Below are positions 1-8,410 of a stretch of DNA of 64,000 nt, one piece after another. A program made the translations under genes and the position numbers. Position 1 is the first letter of the stretch. Every line of letters begins with the position of its first letter. Under the pieces are notes generated by a model. That model did not search any database, was not told the origin of the DNA, and was given only the letters and a program-made list of their open reading frames with translations. Source of the stretch: Myxococcales bacterium. GTDB lineage: Bacteria > Myxococcota_A > Polyangia > Polyangiales > Polyangiaceae. The DNA lies in contig JADJCA010000001.1 in the NCBI GenBank assembly GCA_016703425.1, positions 992,001-1,056,000 of the forward strand. Direction: 5' to 3'.

Positions 1-1
1 C

Positions 2-226
2 ATTCGCTACTACCGCGAGGCCTGCCTCCATGGGCTCGTCGCGGAAGATCCGGGGCCCACGCAGGTGCAGGCCTGCGTTGACGCCATCAACGTGGGCACG
101 TGCGACGTCGTGAAGGCGCCGGAGACGACGGCAGCGTGCGGCTGGCTCGTGCCACCGGCTCCTGCTCCCGCCCCCACGGCGGATGCTACCGTCGCGGCGA
201 CCGACGCCGGGACCGACAGCCCGTAG
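2..226 (+). CDS. C-terminal end of a secreted Cys-containing protein (5' truncated)
   Basis: The reading frame is open from the window edge to a TAG at 224-226 and encodes the last 74 residues of a larger protein. It begins IRYYREACLHGLV and contains four Cys (REAC, QAC, GTC, AAC). A Pro/Ala/Asp-rich tail, PPAPAPAPTADATVAATDAG, follows and ends the protein. This composition is typical of exported myxobacterial proteins, in which paired Cys form disulfides. No catalytic motif lies in the visible part and the N-terminus is outside the window, so no function is assigned. Confidence 0.6.
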   Translation: MRYYREACLHGLVAEDPGPTQVQACVDAINVGTCDVVKAPETTAACGWLVPPAPAPAPTADATVAATDAGTDSP

Positions 227-639
227 CGTCGGCGCAAGTCGCTGCAAAGCAGCTCAGCGATTCCTCTTGGGCTGCAGGCTGCACCGGAAACGTAACGACG
301 GCCCTGGTTTCGCCGGCCGCGTTCTTTGGCCCACCGGGCGGATACGCCGGCGCGGCGGCGCGCATGCGGTTTGCCACACACTGCGCCACGGTCCCGTCAC
401 CTGCGTTGTCGTCGGCCGCCTGCGCCCTGGGCACCCCCGACTCGACGACATACAGCGAGACGCGCACGAGCTCTTCGCCGCAGCTGGGTCGGCGCGGGCC
501 GAGCGTTGCCGCCGTCGCCGAGCACGTCGACGATGCGGTACCCCGCAACCTCCATGCGGATGTCGCGTGTAGTCGTGGTCCCCGGCGGCCGCTGGGCCAT
601 GGCCCACACGATAACAAACGAACGACGGCGCCGCGCCAA
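186..639 (-). pseudogene. small protein with a CxxRMR C-terminal motif, split by a frameshift
   Basis: Two reading frames each look coding over half of this stretch. The upstream part, about 639 to 500, reads RSFVIVWAMAQRPPGTTTT and then RMEVAGYRIVDVLGDGG. The downstream part, about 480 to 250, reads in another frame: EELVRVSLYVVESGVPRA, then TVAQCVANRMRAAAP and a VVTFPVQP strand. The CVxxRMR plus beta-strand pattern recalls the C-terminal domain of AgmX/PglI-type gliding or TonB-like proteins. No single frame contains both parts, so the gene is broken by an indel near 480-500 or the sequence carries an error there. It runs convergently into the partial gene at the window edge. The function is inferred from motif style only. 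Confidence 0.35.
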
Positions 640-684
640 TCGCTGTCCGGGGCGCGTTAGGTCGCCGCCGCGGACGTGCGCCGA

Positions 685-1167
685 TCAGAGGCCTGCGACG
701 ATCTTGTAGCTCTCGCCGTCGGGCACGAGCTCGAGGCGGTTGTCCGCGACGGCGTGTTTCCACTCCTCGGCCTTCACACCGGGAATGCGCCAACTCGCAG
801 AGAACGTGTAGTCGATGTACACGCGGCTCGAGGGCGTGACGGTGACTCGCCGGTAACGGATCTCGTAACGGATGCCTTCGGTTTTGGCGAAGTTCCCTGT
901 GAGGAACTGCTTCAGACCTTCGTAGTCGATGTCGTCGTCGTCCTTCGTGTTCCCGCCGTCTTCGAAGTAGCGCGGGCTCACGAGGCCGAGGATCTTGCCG
1001 ACGTTCTTCTCCTCAACAGCGTGGCGGTACTCCTCGCAGAACTTCACGATGCGTCGGTTGTCGCTCGTGTCCTCGACGTCGGTGTTCGGGATGAACGTCT
1101 TCGAACAGCCCGAAAGGACGCTGAGGCCCAGGGCCAGCGCGAGAACGGAAGGTAGGTAGGAGCGCAT
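685..1167 (-). CDS. lipoprotein with an NTF2-like domain
   Basis: This is a 160-residue protein. The chosen ATG gives a standard lipoprotein signal, MRSYLPSVLALALGLSVLSGC, with LSGC as lipobox and Cys21 as the acylated residue; a start 20 codons upstream would bury the signal. The mature part has a helical segment (RRIVKFCEEYRHAVEEKN), a loop with four Asp, and strands such as YEIRYRRVTVTPSSRVYIDYTF. This order matches small NTF2/SnoaL-like ligand-binding folds. No catalytic residues can be named. A 185-bp gap separates it from the ketosynthase operon, so it is probably a separate unit. The lipoprotein call is firm and the fold is an inference. Confidence 0.6.
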   Translation of the reverse strand: MRSYLPSVLALALGLSVLSGCSKTFIPNTDVEDTSDNRRIVKFCEEYRHAVEEKNVGKILGLVSPRYFEDGGNTKDDDDIDYEGLKQFLTGNFAKTEGIRYEIRYRRVTVTPSSRVYIDYTFSASWRIPGVKAEEWKHAVADNRLELVPDGESYKIVAGL

Positions 1168-1352
1168 CGCCAAGGGGCCCTTGCGAGAATCGTTCCCGGC
1201 CGATTGGAGTGAGATGGGCCGGCTCAACGGCAGCGACGGTAGCCTTCTGCGGCGACAATCGTCAATCGCTCTCGCTCCTTCGGGCCCTCGAAGCGCCTCG
1301 TGTGACGATTTGGCAAGAAGCGTCCCGGCGCCGGCCCGCGATGCGCAAACTG

Positions 1353-3314
1353 TCAGTCGAACGCTGCGAGGTCAGCCCGCGCAAAGCCACCAAAGGGGCA
1401 CGCCGCCTCAAGGGTCCTGGGAAGGCGCCCCGATCCGTCCGCCAAGGACGAGAGCGCTGCGTGACCCAAAGGCCCCATGGCGCTGGCTCCGTCGGCGGGA
1501 CGACCGATGCCGGTCGTCACGTCGCGCAGCTCAGCCACCGCGTCTTCCGGTGACGCCGAAACGAGCACCGCGAGGGCGCCGCTCTCCAGGCGGTGCGCCC
1601 ATGGGAATCCGGCGGTGAAGCGCGTCGTGGCGGGCCCCCCTTCGTCGACGGCGAGGACGACGATGCGATCGGCGTCACCGGCGCTCACGAGCTCGTAGGC
1701 GACGGCGAGCGCTTCGACGGCGCCGTGCAATCCGCCGCCGAGGGCGACGCCGGGCCCGGTCCATCCGAAGAGCGACCCGCACTCTCCGGCAACGGCGTTC
1801 GGCGAGGTGTACGGGAAGCGACGGGGCTCCACGCCGCGGGGCCCTCGCTCGCAGAGCCGCGTGGCAAAGATCGCATTGGTCTCGAGCGCCGCGAGCGAAT
1901 GGCCGACGACGATGCCGGCGCCTGCCAGTCGCAAAGGGTCTGCGGCCCCAACGAGCGCGGCGGCCGCCGCGACGCCGAGGCGCACGAGCCCGTCCATGCG
2001 GGCCACGCGTTCGATCTCACGGCCCAGGAGCTTGGCGAGCTCCGGTGCTGAAGGCGCGCGGCGTTCGATGACCGCTCGTCCCACGAAAACGCGCCGAGCC
2101 GAGCGCGGTGGCGCGAGCGCGGGGGCGGCCGACGACTCGATGACGAGGGCGGCGTTGGCTCCGCCAAAGGCCGCTGACAGCTTGAGCGCGACCTTTGGTG
2201 CACCCGCTTCGGTGACGCCGAGGACGCGCGCCGGAACGTCGTCGTCGAGAGGCCCCGAGAGCGGCGTGGCAGGCAAGACACCGCTGCGCATGGCCAGCGC
2301 GACGGAGAGTGTTTCGAGCGCGCCCGCGGCGCCGAGCGTATGACCGATCTGTGCTTTGAGAGCATGGAGCACCGGCAGGGCGCCGCCCCGTTGCGGCGCG
2401 AGCACCGTCCTTAGCGCCGCGGCCTCGGCGGCGTCGTTGTACGGAGTCGCCGTCCCATGCGCGCTGATGAAGTCGACCGCCGCCGGCGACCCGCGACCGC
2501 GAGTGGCTTCCGCGAGCGCCGCCTGTGCGGCGCGAACGAGCCCAGCGCCTTCTCGATCGGGAGCGGTGAGGTGCCCCGCGTCGGCCGACGCTCCGAACCC
2601 TGTCACGAACGCCATGGCATGTCGGTGACGGCTCGCCGGCGCGAGGGCCATCACGCAGGCGCCTTCGCCGAGCGACATCCCATCGCGGCCCTGTTGAAAC
2701 GGTCGCGGCGGATTGGTGCCCGTCGTTGCGCGAAGCGCCTCGAAGCCCGACGCCACGAAGGCCCCGACCTCGTCAAAGCCGCCAGCAAGGACCAGGTCAC
2801 AAGCCCCTCGCGCGAGCCACCGCAGGCCCATGCCGACGGCGATCGTGCTGGCCGCGCACGCCGTGAGGACCAAGGTGGCGGGTGACGGCGAAAGGTCCAA
2901 GGCGCGAAGGGAGCGACATACGGGCGCAAAATAGGTGGTTCCCGCGAGCGTCTCGGGATCGATGGAGGGCCCCGGCGCGGCCAGCAACGACACGAGCACG
3001 TCTTCCGCCGCGAGCTCTGCGCCACACGACGTCCCGAGCGCGAGGCCCACGCGAAGCGACCGCCACTCGGGCAGCTCGCGCTCGAGCGACCGAACGCAGG
3101 CGGTGAGCGCGCGCTCTAGAAGCCACGCGCTGCGGCCGGCGCCTTCTGGGGCAAGGGCAACGCGGGCCGCGAGCGGCCTCGCAAGGGCCCGCGAAGCGAG
3201 GTGCTCGTCGATGGCGATGCCGACAGGCGCCGCTTCACCGAGGGTCATGGGCACGGCCTCTGCCCCCTCGCCGAGCACGGAAATCGCGCCAAAAGACAGG
3301 ATGGCCGCGGTCAT
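1353..3314 (-). CDS. beta-ketoacyl synthase with an appended half-KS domain
   Basis: This 653-residue protein starts with a FabF-like ketosynthase. The catalytic Cys153 is in TACAAST, His286 is in SAHGTATPYND, and Lys320 and His325 are in KAQIGHTLGAAG, so the N-terminal 400 residues have everything needed for decarboxylative Claisen condensation on ACP-bound substrates. Residues from about 415 form a second domain resembling only the N-terminal half of a KS (GIVVGHSLAALETNAIF, FPYTSPNAVAGECGSLFG). Where the Cys should be it reads VALGGGLHGAVEAL, so it is inactive and may act like a chain-length factor. Its start overlaps the stop of the LolA-like gene by 4 bp, indicating translational coupling. 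It is the last gene of the ACP operon. Confidence 0.85.
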   Translation of the reverse strand: MTAAILSFGAISVLGEGAEAVPMTLGEAAPVGIAIDEHLASRALARPLAARVALAPEGAGRSAWLLERALTACVRSLERELPEWRSLRVGLALGTSCGAELAAEDVLVSLLAAPGPSIDPETLAGTTYFAPVCRSLRALDLSPSPATLVLTACAASTIAVGMGLRWLARGACDLVLAGGFDEVGAFVASGFEALRATTGTNPPRPFQQGRDGMSLGEGACVMALAPASRHRHAMAFVTGFGASADAGHLTAPDREGAGLVRAAQAALAEATRGRGSPAAVDFISAHGTATPYNDAAEAAALRTVLAPQRGGALPVLHALKAQIGHTLGAAGALETLSVALAMRSGVLPATPLSGPLDDDVPARVLGVTEAGAPKVALKLSAAFGGANAALVIESSAAPALAPPRSARRVFVGRAVIERRAPSAPELAKLLGREIERVARMDGLVRLGVAAAAALVGAADPLRLAGAGIVVGHSLAALETNAIFATRLCERGPRGVEPRRFPYTSPNAVAGECGSLFGWTGPGVALGGGLHGAVEALAVAYELVSAGDADRIVVLAVDEGGPATTRFTAGFPWAHRLESGALAVLVSASPEDAVAELRDVTTGIGRPADGASAMGPLGHAALSSLADGSGRLPRTLEAACPFGGFARADLAAFD

Positions 3315-4042
3315 GCTCCGCCCAAGGGTTCATCGAACGCGGCCGCGTCGGGCGCTTCTTGCGAGAGCGCTTCGAGCTCGACGCGAAGCTCGACGCCCAT
3401 CTTTGGATGACGGACCACGAGCTCGTCACCGACCGACGGCCACGCGCGCACGCCGCGCCACGTCACCGACTGGCCATCAAGCGCATCGCGGCGCGCGACG
3501 GTGTAGCGATTCTTGCCGCCACCTTCGGGCCGCACGCGAACCTCGAGCGCGCGCGCGCGGGGACCTTCGCGGCGAAGGACAAAGACGCGCTCGTCGCCGC
3601 GGCGCCCCGCGGCGAGGAGGCGACCCGCAAAGGGCTCCACCAAGAGATCGCGCAGGAGCGCCACGGGAAATCGCGCCTCCCCAGTCCCCGACTCCACCAC
3701 GTCGAGGTCCGGGACGGAAACGCGATGCCGACGATCGTCGGCCCACAGGTCGAGGGCGGTGCGGCCCGCGGGCCCGACCAGGATCATGCGAAGGGCACGG
3801 CCCGGAGCCACCGCCACGGCGCCGCGACCTTCAAAGCTTGTTCCCGCCGGACCGCGCGCCCGAACGTGAATGAGCGTCACGTGCGGCTTTCCGGGAACAT
3901 CGCGGCGCCACCGCGCGAGCTCGGCGCGGGCGAGAGACCACCCGGCCTGCTCCACCGCGACAAAGGGGGCGTTCGCGGCAGGCCTTGCGGCGCCGAGGCA
4001 CATAGCCGCCGTCGCGAGCGTGAGCGCCGCCGCGCCGATCAT
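3311..4042 (-). CDS. LolA/LolB-like periplasmic lipid-carrier protein
   Basis: This 243-residue protein has an N-terminal signal sequence (MIGAAALTLATAAMCLGAA). An all-beta body follows with alternating strands such as GRGAVAVAPGRALRMILVGP and TALDLWADDRRHRVSVP. This half-barrel pattern, with a hydrophobic interior surface, is that of LolA/LolB and related outer-membrane lipid or lipoprotein carriers. The gene lies between two ketosynthases and overlaps both neighbours by 4 bp, so all three are co-translated. In aryl polyene clusters LolA-like proteins accompany ketosynthases and are thought to move the lipid product to the outer membrane. That role is inferred here from context. Cys15 lies in TAAMC, a poor lipobox, so lipidation is doubtful. 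Confidence 0.55.
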   Translation of the reverse strand: MIGAAALTLATAAMCLGAARPAANAPFVAVEQAGWSLARAELARWRRDVPGKPHVTLIHVRARGPAGTSFEGRGAVAVAPGRALRMILVGPAGRTALDLWADDRRHRVSVPDLDVVESGTGEARFPVALLRDLLVEPFAGRLLAAGRRGDERVFVLRREGPRARALEVRVRPEGGGKNRYTVARRDALDGQSVTWRGVRAWPSVGDELVVRHPKMGVELRVELEALSQEAPDAAAFDEPLGGA

Positions 4043-6258
4043 GGACGAACCAGGCGGAGCGCGTAGGCGCGGTCCATCGTCGCCGAGAAGAACAACACCT
4101 CATCAACGGAGCCGCCCAGGAACAGCGACACGGCGCCCGCGAGCGCCACCGCGCCGAGGGCTTCGTGCTCTCCGCCCGCACCGTCGCAGGCTCGCACCTC
4201 CGCGTGACGCCAAGCGCTGCCTTCGAGCGCGGTCATGACTTCGGGATCGCGGTGCGGCACGACAACACACGCGCGCCCCTCCGCCGCCGGCGGTTCGACG
4301 CGCGTGACGAGCGTCGCCGCGTCGGCGAGCGAGGTGGCGCGATAGCTCCTGCGCTGGGCGACCTTCGCGATGATCTTGGCGCCTCGCGCCTCCGCCGCCT
4401 CTCGGTCCTCGAAGAGCACGACACCGGCCCCCTCGGCACGAGGCCGCGCCGCCTCGCCATGCCTCGCCTGAAGGACCGAGAGCCGCCGCTCGACGATGCG
4501 GCTCTCCTCCTCAAAGGCTCCGCCGAGCACCGCCGAGGCGAGCCCCGCTTCGACGAGCTCCATCGCCATGAGGGCGGCGCCCTCACCGCTCGTCGTGTAG
4601 TCGGCGGCCGCCAGCGAGGGGCCCTCCATGCCGAGGTAGATCGAGACGTGGCCAACGGGAGAGCTCGGCACGAGGTTGGGAAAGTCCGCTGGACTCGCGA
4701 AGCGAGGCCCGCGCTCGAAGACGCGGTGCATGAAGGCCGCCGACGCGTCGAGGCTCCCGAAGCAGCTGCCCATCACCAGGCCAAGCGTCGTTCCCTTGCC
4801 GTCGAGCGACGCGCCGCGAAGGGCTTCGATGGCGACGGCCGCTTGAACGCGAGCGGGCCGGTCGAGGCGTCGCGCCCTCGCGAGATCGAGGCCGAGGGTG
4901 AGATCCCTCGTAATCCGCGGGCCCGGCGCTCCCTCTTTGAGCACCGAGTCGGCGGTCGTGGTGGCACCAAAGAGCCCCGCCGGCGTGAGCGCTGCGGCGC
5001 CCGTCACGACGACCGCGCGCCGCGCCCACCGCTTGGGCGGCCCGAGCTCGGGGGTCGTGAAGACGAGGGCCGAGTCCATGCCGCCGAAGCCAAACGAGTT
5101 GGAGAGCACGGCGCGCACGGGTGCGGGCCGTCCGCGTTCGAAGACATGGTTCAGTGCGCAGGCCGGATCGACGTCGGAGAGTCCGACCGTTGGAACGACA
5201 GTCTGGCGTTCGACGACGAGCGCCGAGATGGCCGCTTCGATGCCCCCGGCGGCGGCGAGCGTGTGGCCCATCTGGCCCTTGGAGCTCGAGACGAGGACGC
5301 GCTCGACCTCGGCGCCGAGCGCCTGCCGCAGCGCCGCCGACTCCATCGGATCGTTGAGCGGCGTACCGGTCCCGTGGGCGCTCACGTAGTCGACCGATTC
5401 CGGTCCGATGCCGGCGCGCCGGATGGCCTCCGTGATGACACGCGCCGCCGTGGGTCCCGAGGCCTCGGGGTTGGTGATGTGGTGCGCCTCCGAGCCGAGC
5501 CCCCAACCGGCGAGCTCCGCGTAGACGCGGGCCCCGCGGCGCCGCACCACGTCGCTGCGCTCGAGCACCAAGAAGCCGGCGCCCTCGCCAACGTTGAGGC
5601 CGCGGCGCGTTCGGTCAAAGGGACGACACAGCTCCGGGTCGACGGCCGCGAGGGCGTTGAACCCGCTCAGCGTGAGGCGGCACAAGCCGTCGCTGCCGCC
5701 GGCCACGACGACATCGAGCTCACCGGACAAGAGCCAGCTCGCGGCGAGGATCATGGCGTTGGCGCCGCCGGAGCAAGCCGTCGACAACGTGCGCACGCGT
5801 TCGAAGGGCCCGAGCGCTCGGTGAAGGCTGTCGCCGGTCGCCGAGAGCGGGTGCGTCAGAAGCTCGAGGAGCGCGTCGTCACGCGACGGATCTTCGTGGA
5901 GCGCCGCGAGGTGCGCCTCCGTCTCGAACATGCCGCCGGTCGTTCCCGCGACGACGAGACCGACCTTCAGACCGGCTGGCGGAAGGTCCGCGTGGTGCAT
6001 CGCTTCGCGGGCCGCGGCCAGGGCGAGCGCGCTCGTTCGCGACCACACAACGCCGGCGCCCGCATCGTCGCTGGGAAGCTTGAGCTCGGGGATGGTGCCG
6101 CAGAGCGCCGCGCGTTGACCCGTGGTGTCAAAGAACGTGACGGGCCTTATGCCTCGGGCGCCGTCGACGAGGGCCGCGAACGTCGCGTCGCGCGCCGGGC
6201 CTAGCGGGGTCACGAGCCCGATGCCGGTGACGAAGACGCGCGCTTCCACATCCACCAT
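4039..6258 (-). CDS. beta-ketoacyl synthase fused to an inactive half-KS (chain-length-factor-like)
   Basis: This 739-residue protein begins with a complete KS, MVDVEARVFVTGIGLVTPLG. The active-site Cys162 is in STACSGGANA, His295 is in SAHGTGTPLND, and Lys327 and His332 are in SSSKGQMGHTLAAAGG. The KS ends near residue 410 with the Gly-rich NSFGFGGMDSALVF. A second domain follows (VVVTGAAALTPAGLFG, LVMGSCFGSLDASAAF, NLVPSSPVGHVSIYLG). It matches only the first half of a KS and has DYTTSGEGAAL where the nucleophile should be, so it is non-catalytic. The gene begins 8 nt after the ACP gene and overlaps the next gene by 4 bp. It probably elongates chains held on the adjacent ACP. Confidence 0.88.
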   Translation of the reverse strand: MVDVEARVFVTGIGLVTPLGPARDATFAALVDGARGIRPVTFFDTTGQRAALCGTIPELKLPSDDAGAGVVWSRTSALALAAAREAMHHADLPPAGLKVGLVVAGTTGGMFETEAHLAALHEDPSRDDALLELLTHPLSATGDSLHRALGPFERVRTLSTACSGGANAMILAASWLLSGELDVVVAGGSDGLCRLTLSGFNALAAVDPELCRPFDRTRRGLNVGEGAGFLVLERSDVVRRRGARVYAELAGWGLGSEAHHITNPEASGPTAARVITEAIRRAGIGPESVDYVSAHGTGTPLNDPMESAALRQALGAEVERVLVSSSKGQMGHTLAAAGGIEAAISALVVERQTVVPTVGLSDVDPACALNHVFERGRPAPVRAVLSNSFGFGGMDSALVFTTPELGPPKRWARRAVVVTGAAALTPAGLFGATTTADSVLKEGAPGPRITRDLTLGLDLARARRLDRPARVQAAVAIEALRGASLDGKGTTLGLVMGSCFGSLDASAAFMHRVFERGPRFASPADFPNLVPSSPVGHVSIYLGMEGPSLAAADYTTSGEGAALMAMELVEAGLASAVLGGAFEEESRIVERRLSVLQARHGEAARPRAEGAGVVLFEDREAAEARGAKIIAKVAQRRSYRATSLADAATLVTRVEPPAAEGRACVVVPHRDPEVMTALEGSAWRHAEVRACDGAGGEHEALGAVALAGAVSLFLGGSVDEVLFFSATMDRAYALRLVRP

Positions 6259-6266
6259 CGCGCTAC

Positions 6267-6524
6267 TCAGCCGGCGCGCTTGGCGGTCACGTACTCCGCG
6301 AGGGAGGCGACGGACCGAAAGATGGGTCGTGCCTCGTCACCCTCGGGGATTCGAACACCAAACCGTTCTTCGATGCTCATGGCGAGCTGAAGCGCGTCGA
6401 GCGAGTCGAGGCCGAGGCCCTCCCCAAAGAGCGGCGCCTCGTCTTCGATGGAGGAAGGCTCACGGCCTTCGAGGTTGAGCTCCTTGACGATGAGCTCCTT
6501 GATCTCTTGGCGAACTTCAGACAT
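6267..6524 (-). CDS. acyl carrier protein
   Basis: This 85-residue acidic protein is a complete ACP. The phosphopantetheine attachment Ser41 sits in the GLGLDSLDALQL motif at the start of helix II, followed by the acidic helix SIEERFGVRIPEGDEA. The ATG (MSEVRQEIKELIV) gives exactly the expected length, about 80 residues. It is the first gene of the operon, 8 nt upstream of the larger ketosynthase, so it is most likely the dedicated carrier for the two KS proteins rather than the housekeeping fatty-acid ACP. It resembles stand-alone ACPs of aryl-polyene-like clusters. No phosphopantetheinyl transferase is nearby. Confidence 0.9.
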   Translation of the reverse strand: MSEVRQEIKELIVKELNLEGREPSSIEDEAPLFGEGLGLDSLDALQLAMSIEERFGVRIPEGDEARPIFRSVASLAEYVTAKRAG

Positions 6525-6591
6525 CGCGCGCACCATAGCGCGGCGGGCGGCTCGAGGGGAGTGGCGAGTGGCCGAGGCGAGTGCCCCAGCT

Positions 6592-6855
6592 CTAGACGGG
6601 ACACGGCTCGTAGGACTCGTCGGCGCTCGGCACCTTCGGCTCGGGCGGTGCCTCCGGCGGGGCCGCCGCTGGTGCGATGCGGGCCGGCGGGACAAAGGCG
6701 CCGTCGAAGCGGACCGCGGCGGTTGCCAGCGCCGCCGCCCACAATCCGAGCAGGAGCGCGACGCCAGCGATTCGTGGGAGTGACGAGCGTTGGGGCGGAG
6801 CCGCTTCCGCACCGTACAGAAGTCCCGTCCTCTCAAGCCCCATCCTCTGAAGCAT
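6592..6855 (-). CDS. small single-pass membrane protein
   Basis: This 87-residue protein has a short Arg-containing N-terminus and one transmembrane helix at about residues 29-48 (IAGVALLLGLWAAALATAAV). A Pro/Ala-rich periplasmic tail ends in SADESYEPCPV. An alternative ATG lies four codons downstream. It sits 67 bp upstream of the ACP start in the same orientation and could be the first gene of that transcript, but no shared function is evident. I recognise no family. Confidence 0.45.
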   Translation of the reverse strand: MLQRMGLERTGLLYGAEAAPPQRSSLPRIAGVALLLGLWAAALATAAVRFDGAFVPPARIAPAAAPPEAPPEPKVPSADESYEPCPV

Positions 6856-7008
6856 AGGGCCCGATTCGAACGGCGCCAGGTGCCATGGCCCGACGACGCC
6901 GTGGCGCCGATGTGGGTCTTCGGGCCGACGCTCGCCAGCGGCGCCGCGAGTCGTGTACCGTGGCGTCCCCCAACTGGCGCGAAGCCACGCGAGAACGCAG
7001 GGAACTTC

Positions 7009-7803
7009 ATGGGTACGCTCGTCAACTACTCGACCGACAAAGGCGTCGCGCTCCTGACGCTCAACGATCCTCCGGTCAACGCCTACACGCACGAGATGTT
7101 CAAGGAGCTCGACGCGTGCATCCTCGAAGCCCGCTTCGACGACGACGTGCACGTGATCGTCATCACGGGCCACGGCGAGAAGTTCTTCTCCGCCGGCGCG
7201 AACATCAACATGCTTCGCGAGGCGGATCCGAGCTTCAAATACTACTTCTGCCTCCACGCCAACGAGACGTTGCAGCGGCTCGAGCAAACGCCAAAGCTCT
7301 GCATCGCCGCGCTGAACGGCCACGCCGTCGGCGGCGGGCTCGAGATCGCGCTCGCCTGCGACATGCGGATCGCGAGGCAAGGCCCCTTCCGCATCGGCCT
7401 ACCGGAGCGCAACCTCGGTGTCCTGCCAGGCACCGGCGGTACGCAACGGCTGGCACGCCTCATCGGTCGCTCCAAGGCCATCGAGCTCATGGTCGAGGGG
7501 CGCAACGTCGGCTTCGGCGAAGCCCTCTCGCTCGGCCTCGTGAACAAGCTCTGGGACGAGGAGTCACTCGAAGCCTTCATGCGCAAGGTGAGCGACTACG
7601 GGCACCAGTTCACGCCGCCGCGCGGCGCGCCGCTCGCCGTCGGGCGCATCAAGCGCGCCGTCCAAAGCGGCCTCGAGGGCTCCCTCGAACAGGGCCTCGC
7701 GCTCGAACGTGAGCTTCAAGCAGAGCTCTTCGCGAGCGAAGACGCCAAGGAGGGCATGACCGCCTACCTTGAGAAGCGCGCGGGCAACTTCCAGGGCCGC
7801 TGA
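7009..7803 (+). CDS. enoyl-CoA hydratase/isomerase family protein
   Basis: This 264-residue crotonase-fold protein probably hydrates trans-2-enoyl-CoA, as in beta-oxidation or a degradation pathway. The oxyanion-hole segments are FFSAGANINML and NGHAVGGGLEIALACD. The two acidic residues of the hydratase mechanism are both present, Glu in GGGLE and Glu in GLPERNLGVLPGTGGTQRL, which favours hydratase over isomerase-only function. The ATG at 7009 is preceded by AGGGA at good spacing; upstream in-frame codons look non-coding. The gene is divergent from the small membrane protein. No other beta-oxidation gene is adjacent, so the substrate is unknown. Confidence 0.85.
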   Translation: MGTLVNYSTDKGVALLTLNDPPVNAYTHEMFKELDACILEARFDDDVHVIVITGHGEKFFSAGANINMLREADPSFKYYFCLHANETLQRLEQTPKLCIAALNGHAVGGGLEIALACDMRIARQGPFRIGLPERNLGVLPGTGGTQRLARLIGRSKAIELMVEGRNVGFGEALSLGLVNKLWDEESLEAFMRKVSDYGHQFTPPRGAPLAVGRIKRAVQSGLEGSLEQGLALERELQAELFASEDAKEGMTAYLEKRAGNFQGR

Positions 7804-7836
7804 CGCATCGAGCGGCCGCCGGGAACGAGGCCCGAC

Positions 7837-7875
7837 GACGAGGCGTCTCCCGCTACAGCGCGAGAGACGCTCGTC
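7837..7875. terminator. bulged hairpin between convergent genes, candidate terminator
   Basis: GACGAGGCGTCTC at 7837-7849 pairs with GAGACGCTCGTC at 7864-7875, with one unpaired base and a 14-nt loop. It lies in the 118-bp gap between the convergent enoyl-CoA hydratase and GYPQQ lipoprotein genes. There is no clear T-run on either side, so it may be a structural barrier rather than a classical intrinsic terminator. Confidence 0.35.
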
Positions 7876-7921
7876 GGTCACAGAGCTTTGGGGCCGCGTG
7901 TCAGCGCGGCGGGGCGTCGCG

Positions 7922-8368
7922 TCAGGGCGTGGCGCCGCCGGGGAGGCAGAAGCCGGTCATCGTGTTGCAAGATGCACCTTGCACGCAGTCGACGGCCGAC
8001 TGGCAAGGAAAGGCACACTTGCCGAACTGGGTGTTGCAACGCGCGAGGCCGCAGGTCGAGTCGTTCTGACAGGGGAAGGCCAAGGGACCGGGCGTCGCCA
8101 TCTGCGCGCCGGCGGGGGCTCCTTGCGGCGCACCTTGGGGCATCGTCTGGGGAGCGCCCTGCTGCGGGTAGCCTTGTTGTTGCGGGTAACCCTGCTGCGG
8201 GTAGCCCTGCTGGGGATAACCTTGCTGCGGGTAGCCCTGTTGCGGATAGCCCGCGGAGGCCGAGCCGCCGGCCATCAGCGGCTGGGGTTCGTTCTTGGAA
8301 CCGCAAGCGGCAGCCACGAGGGACAGCGAGAGAGCGGCGAGGCCAGCAAAAGCTCGAGCAATGCGCAT
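7922..8368 (-). CDS. lipoprotein with GYPQQ repeats and a Cys-rich C-terminus
   Basis: This 148-residue protein starts at an ATG with GGAGG ahead of it. MRIARAFAGLAALSLSLVAAAC is a lipoprotein signal with Cys22 acylated. Six or so tandem GYPQQ pentapeptides follow (about residues 40-70), giving a flexible Gln/Pro/Tyr-rich linker. The C-terminal 55 residues carry eight Cys in the spacing FPCQNDSTCGLARC, KCAFPCQSAVDCVQGASC and MTGFC, a disulfide-rich module common in exported myxobacterial proteins. No enzymatic motif is seen. It is probably a surface or outer-membrane-anchored protein. Confidence 0.7.
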   Translation of the reverse strand: MRIARAFAGLAALSLSLVAAACGSKNEPQPLMAGGSASAGYPQQGYPQQGYPQQGYPQQGYPQQQGYPQQGAPQTMPQGAPQGAPAGAQMATPGPLAFPCQNDSTCGLARCNTQFGKCAFPCQSAVDCVQGASCNTMTGFCLPGGATP

Positions 8369-8410
8369 GCGGAAATCCTCCGAAGGACGATATTGGTACA
8401 GGCCTCGCTC

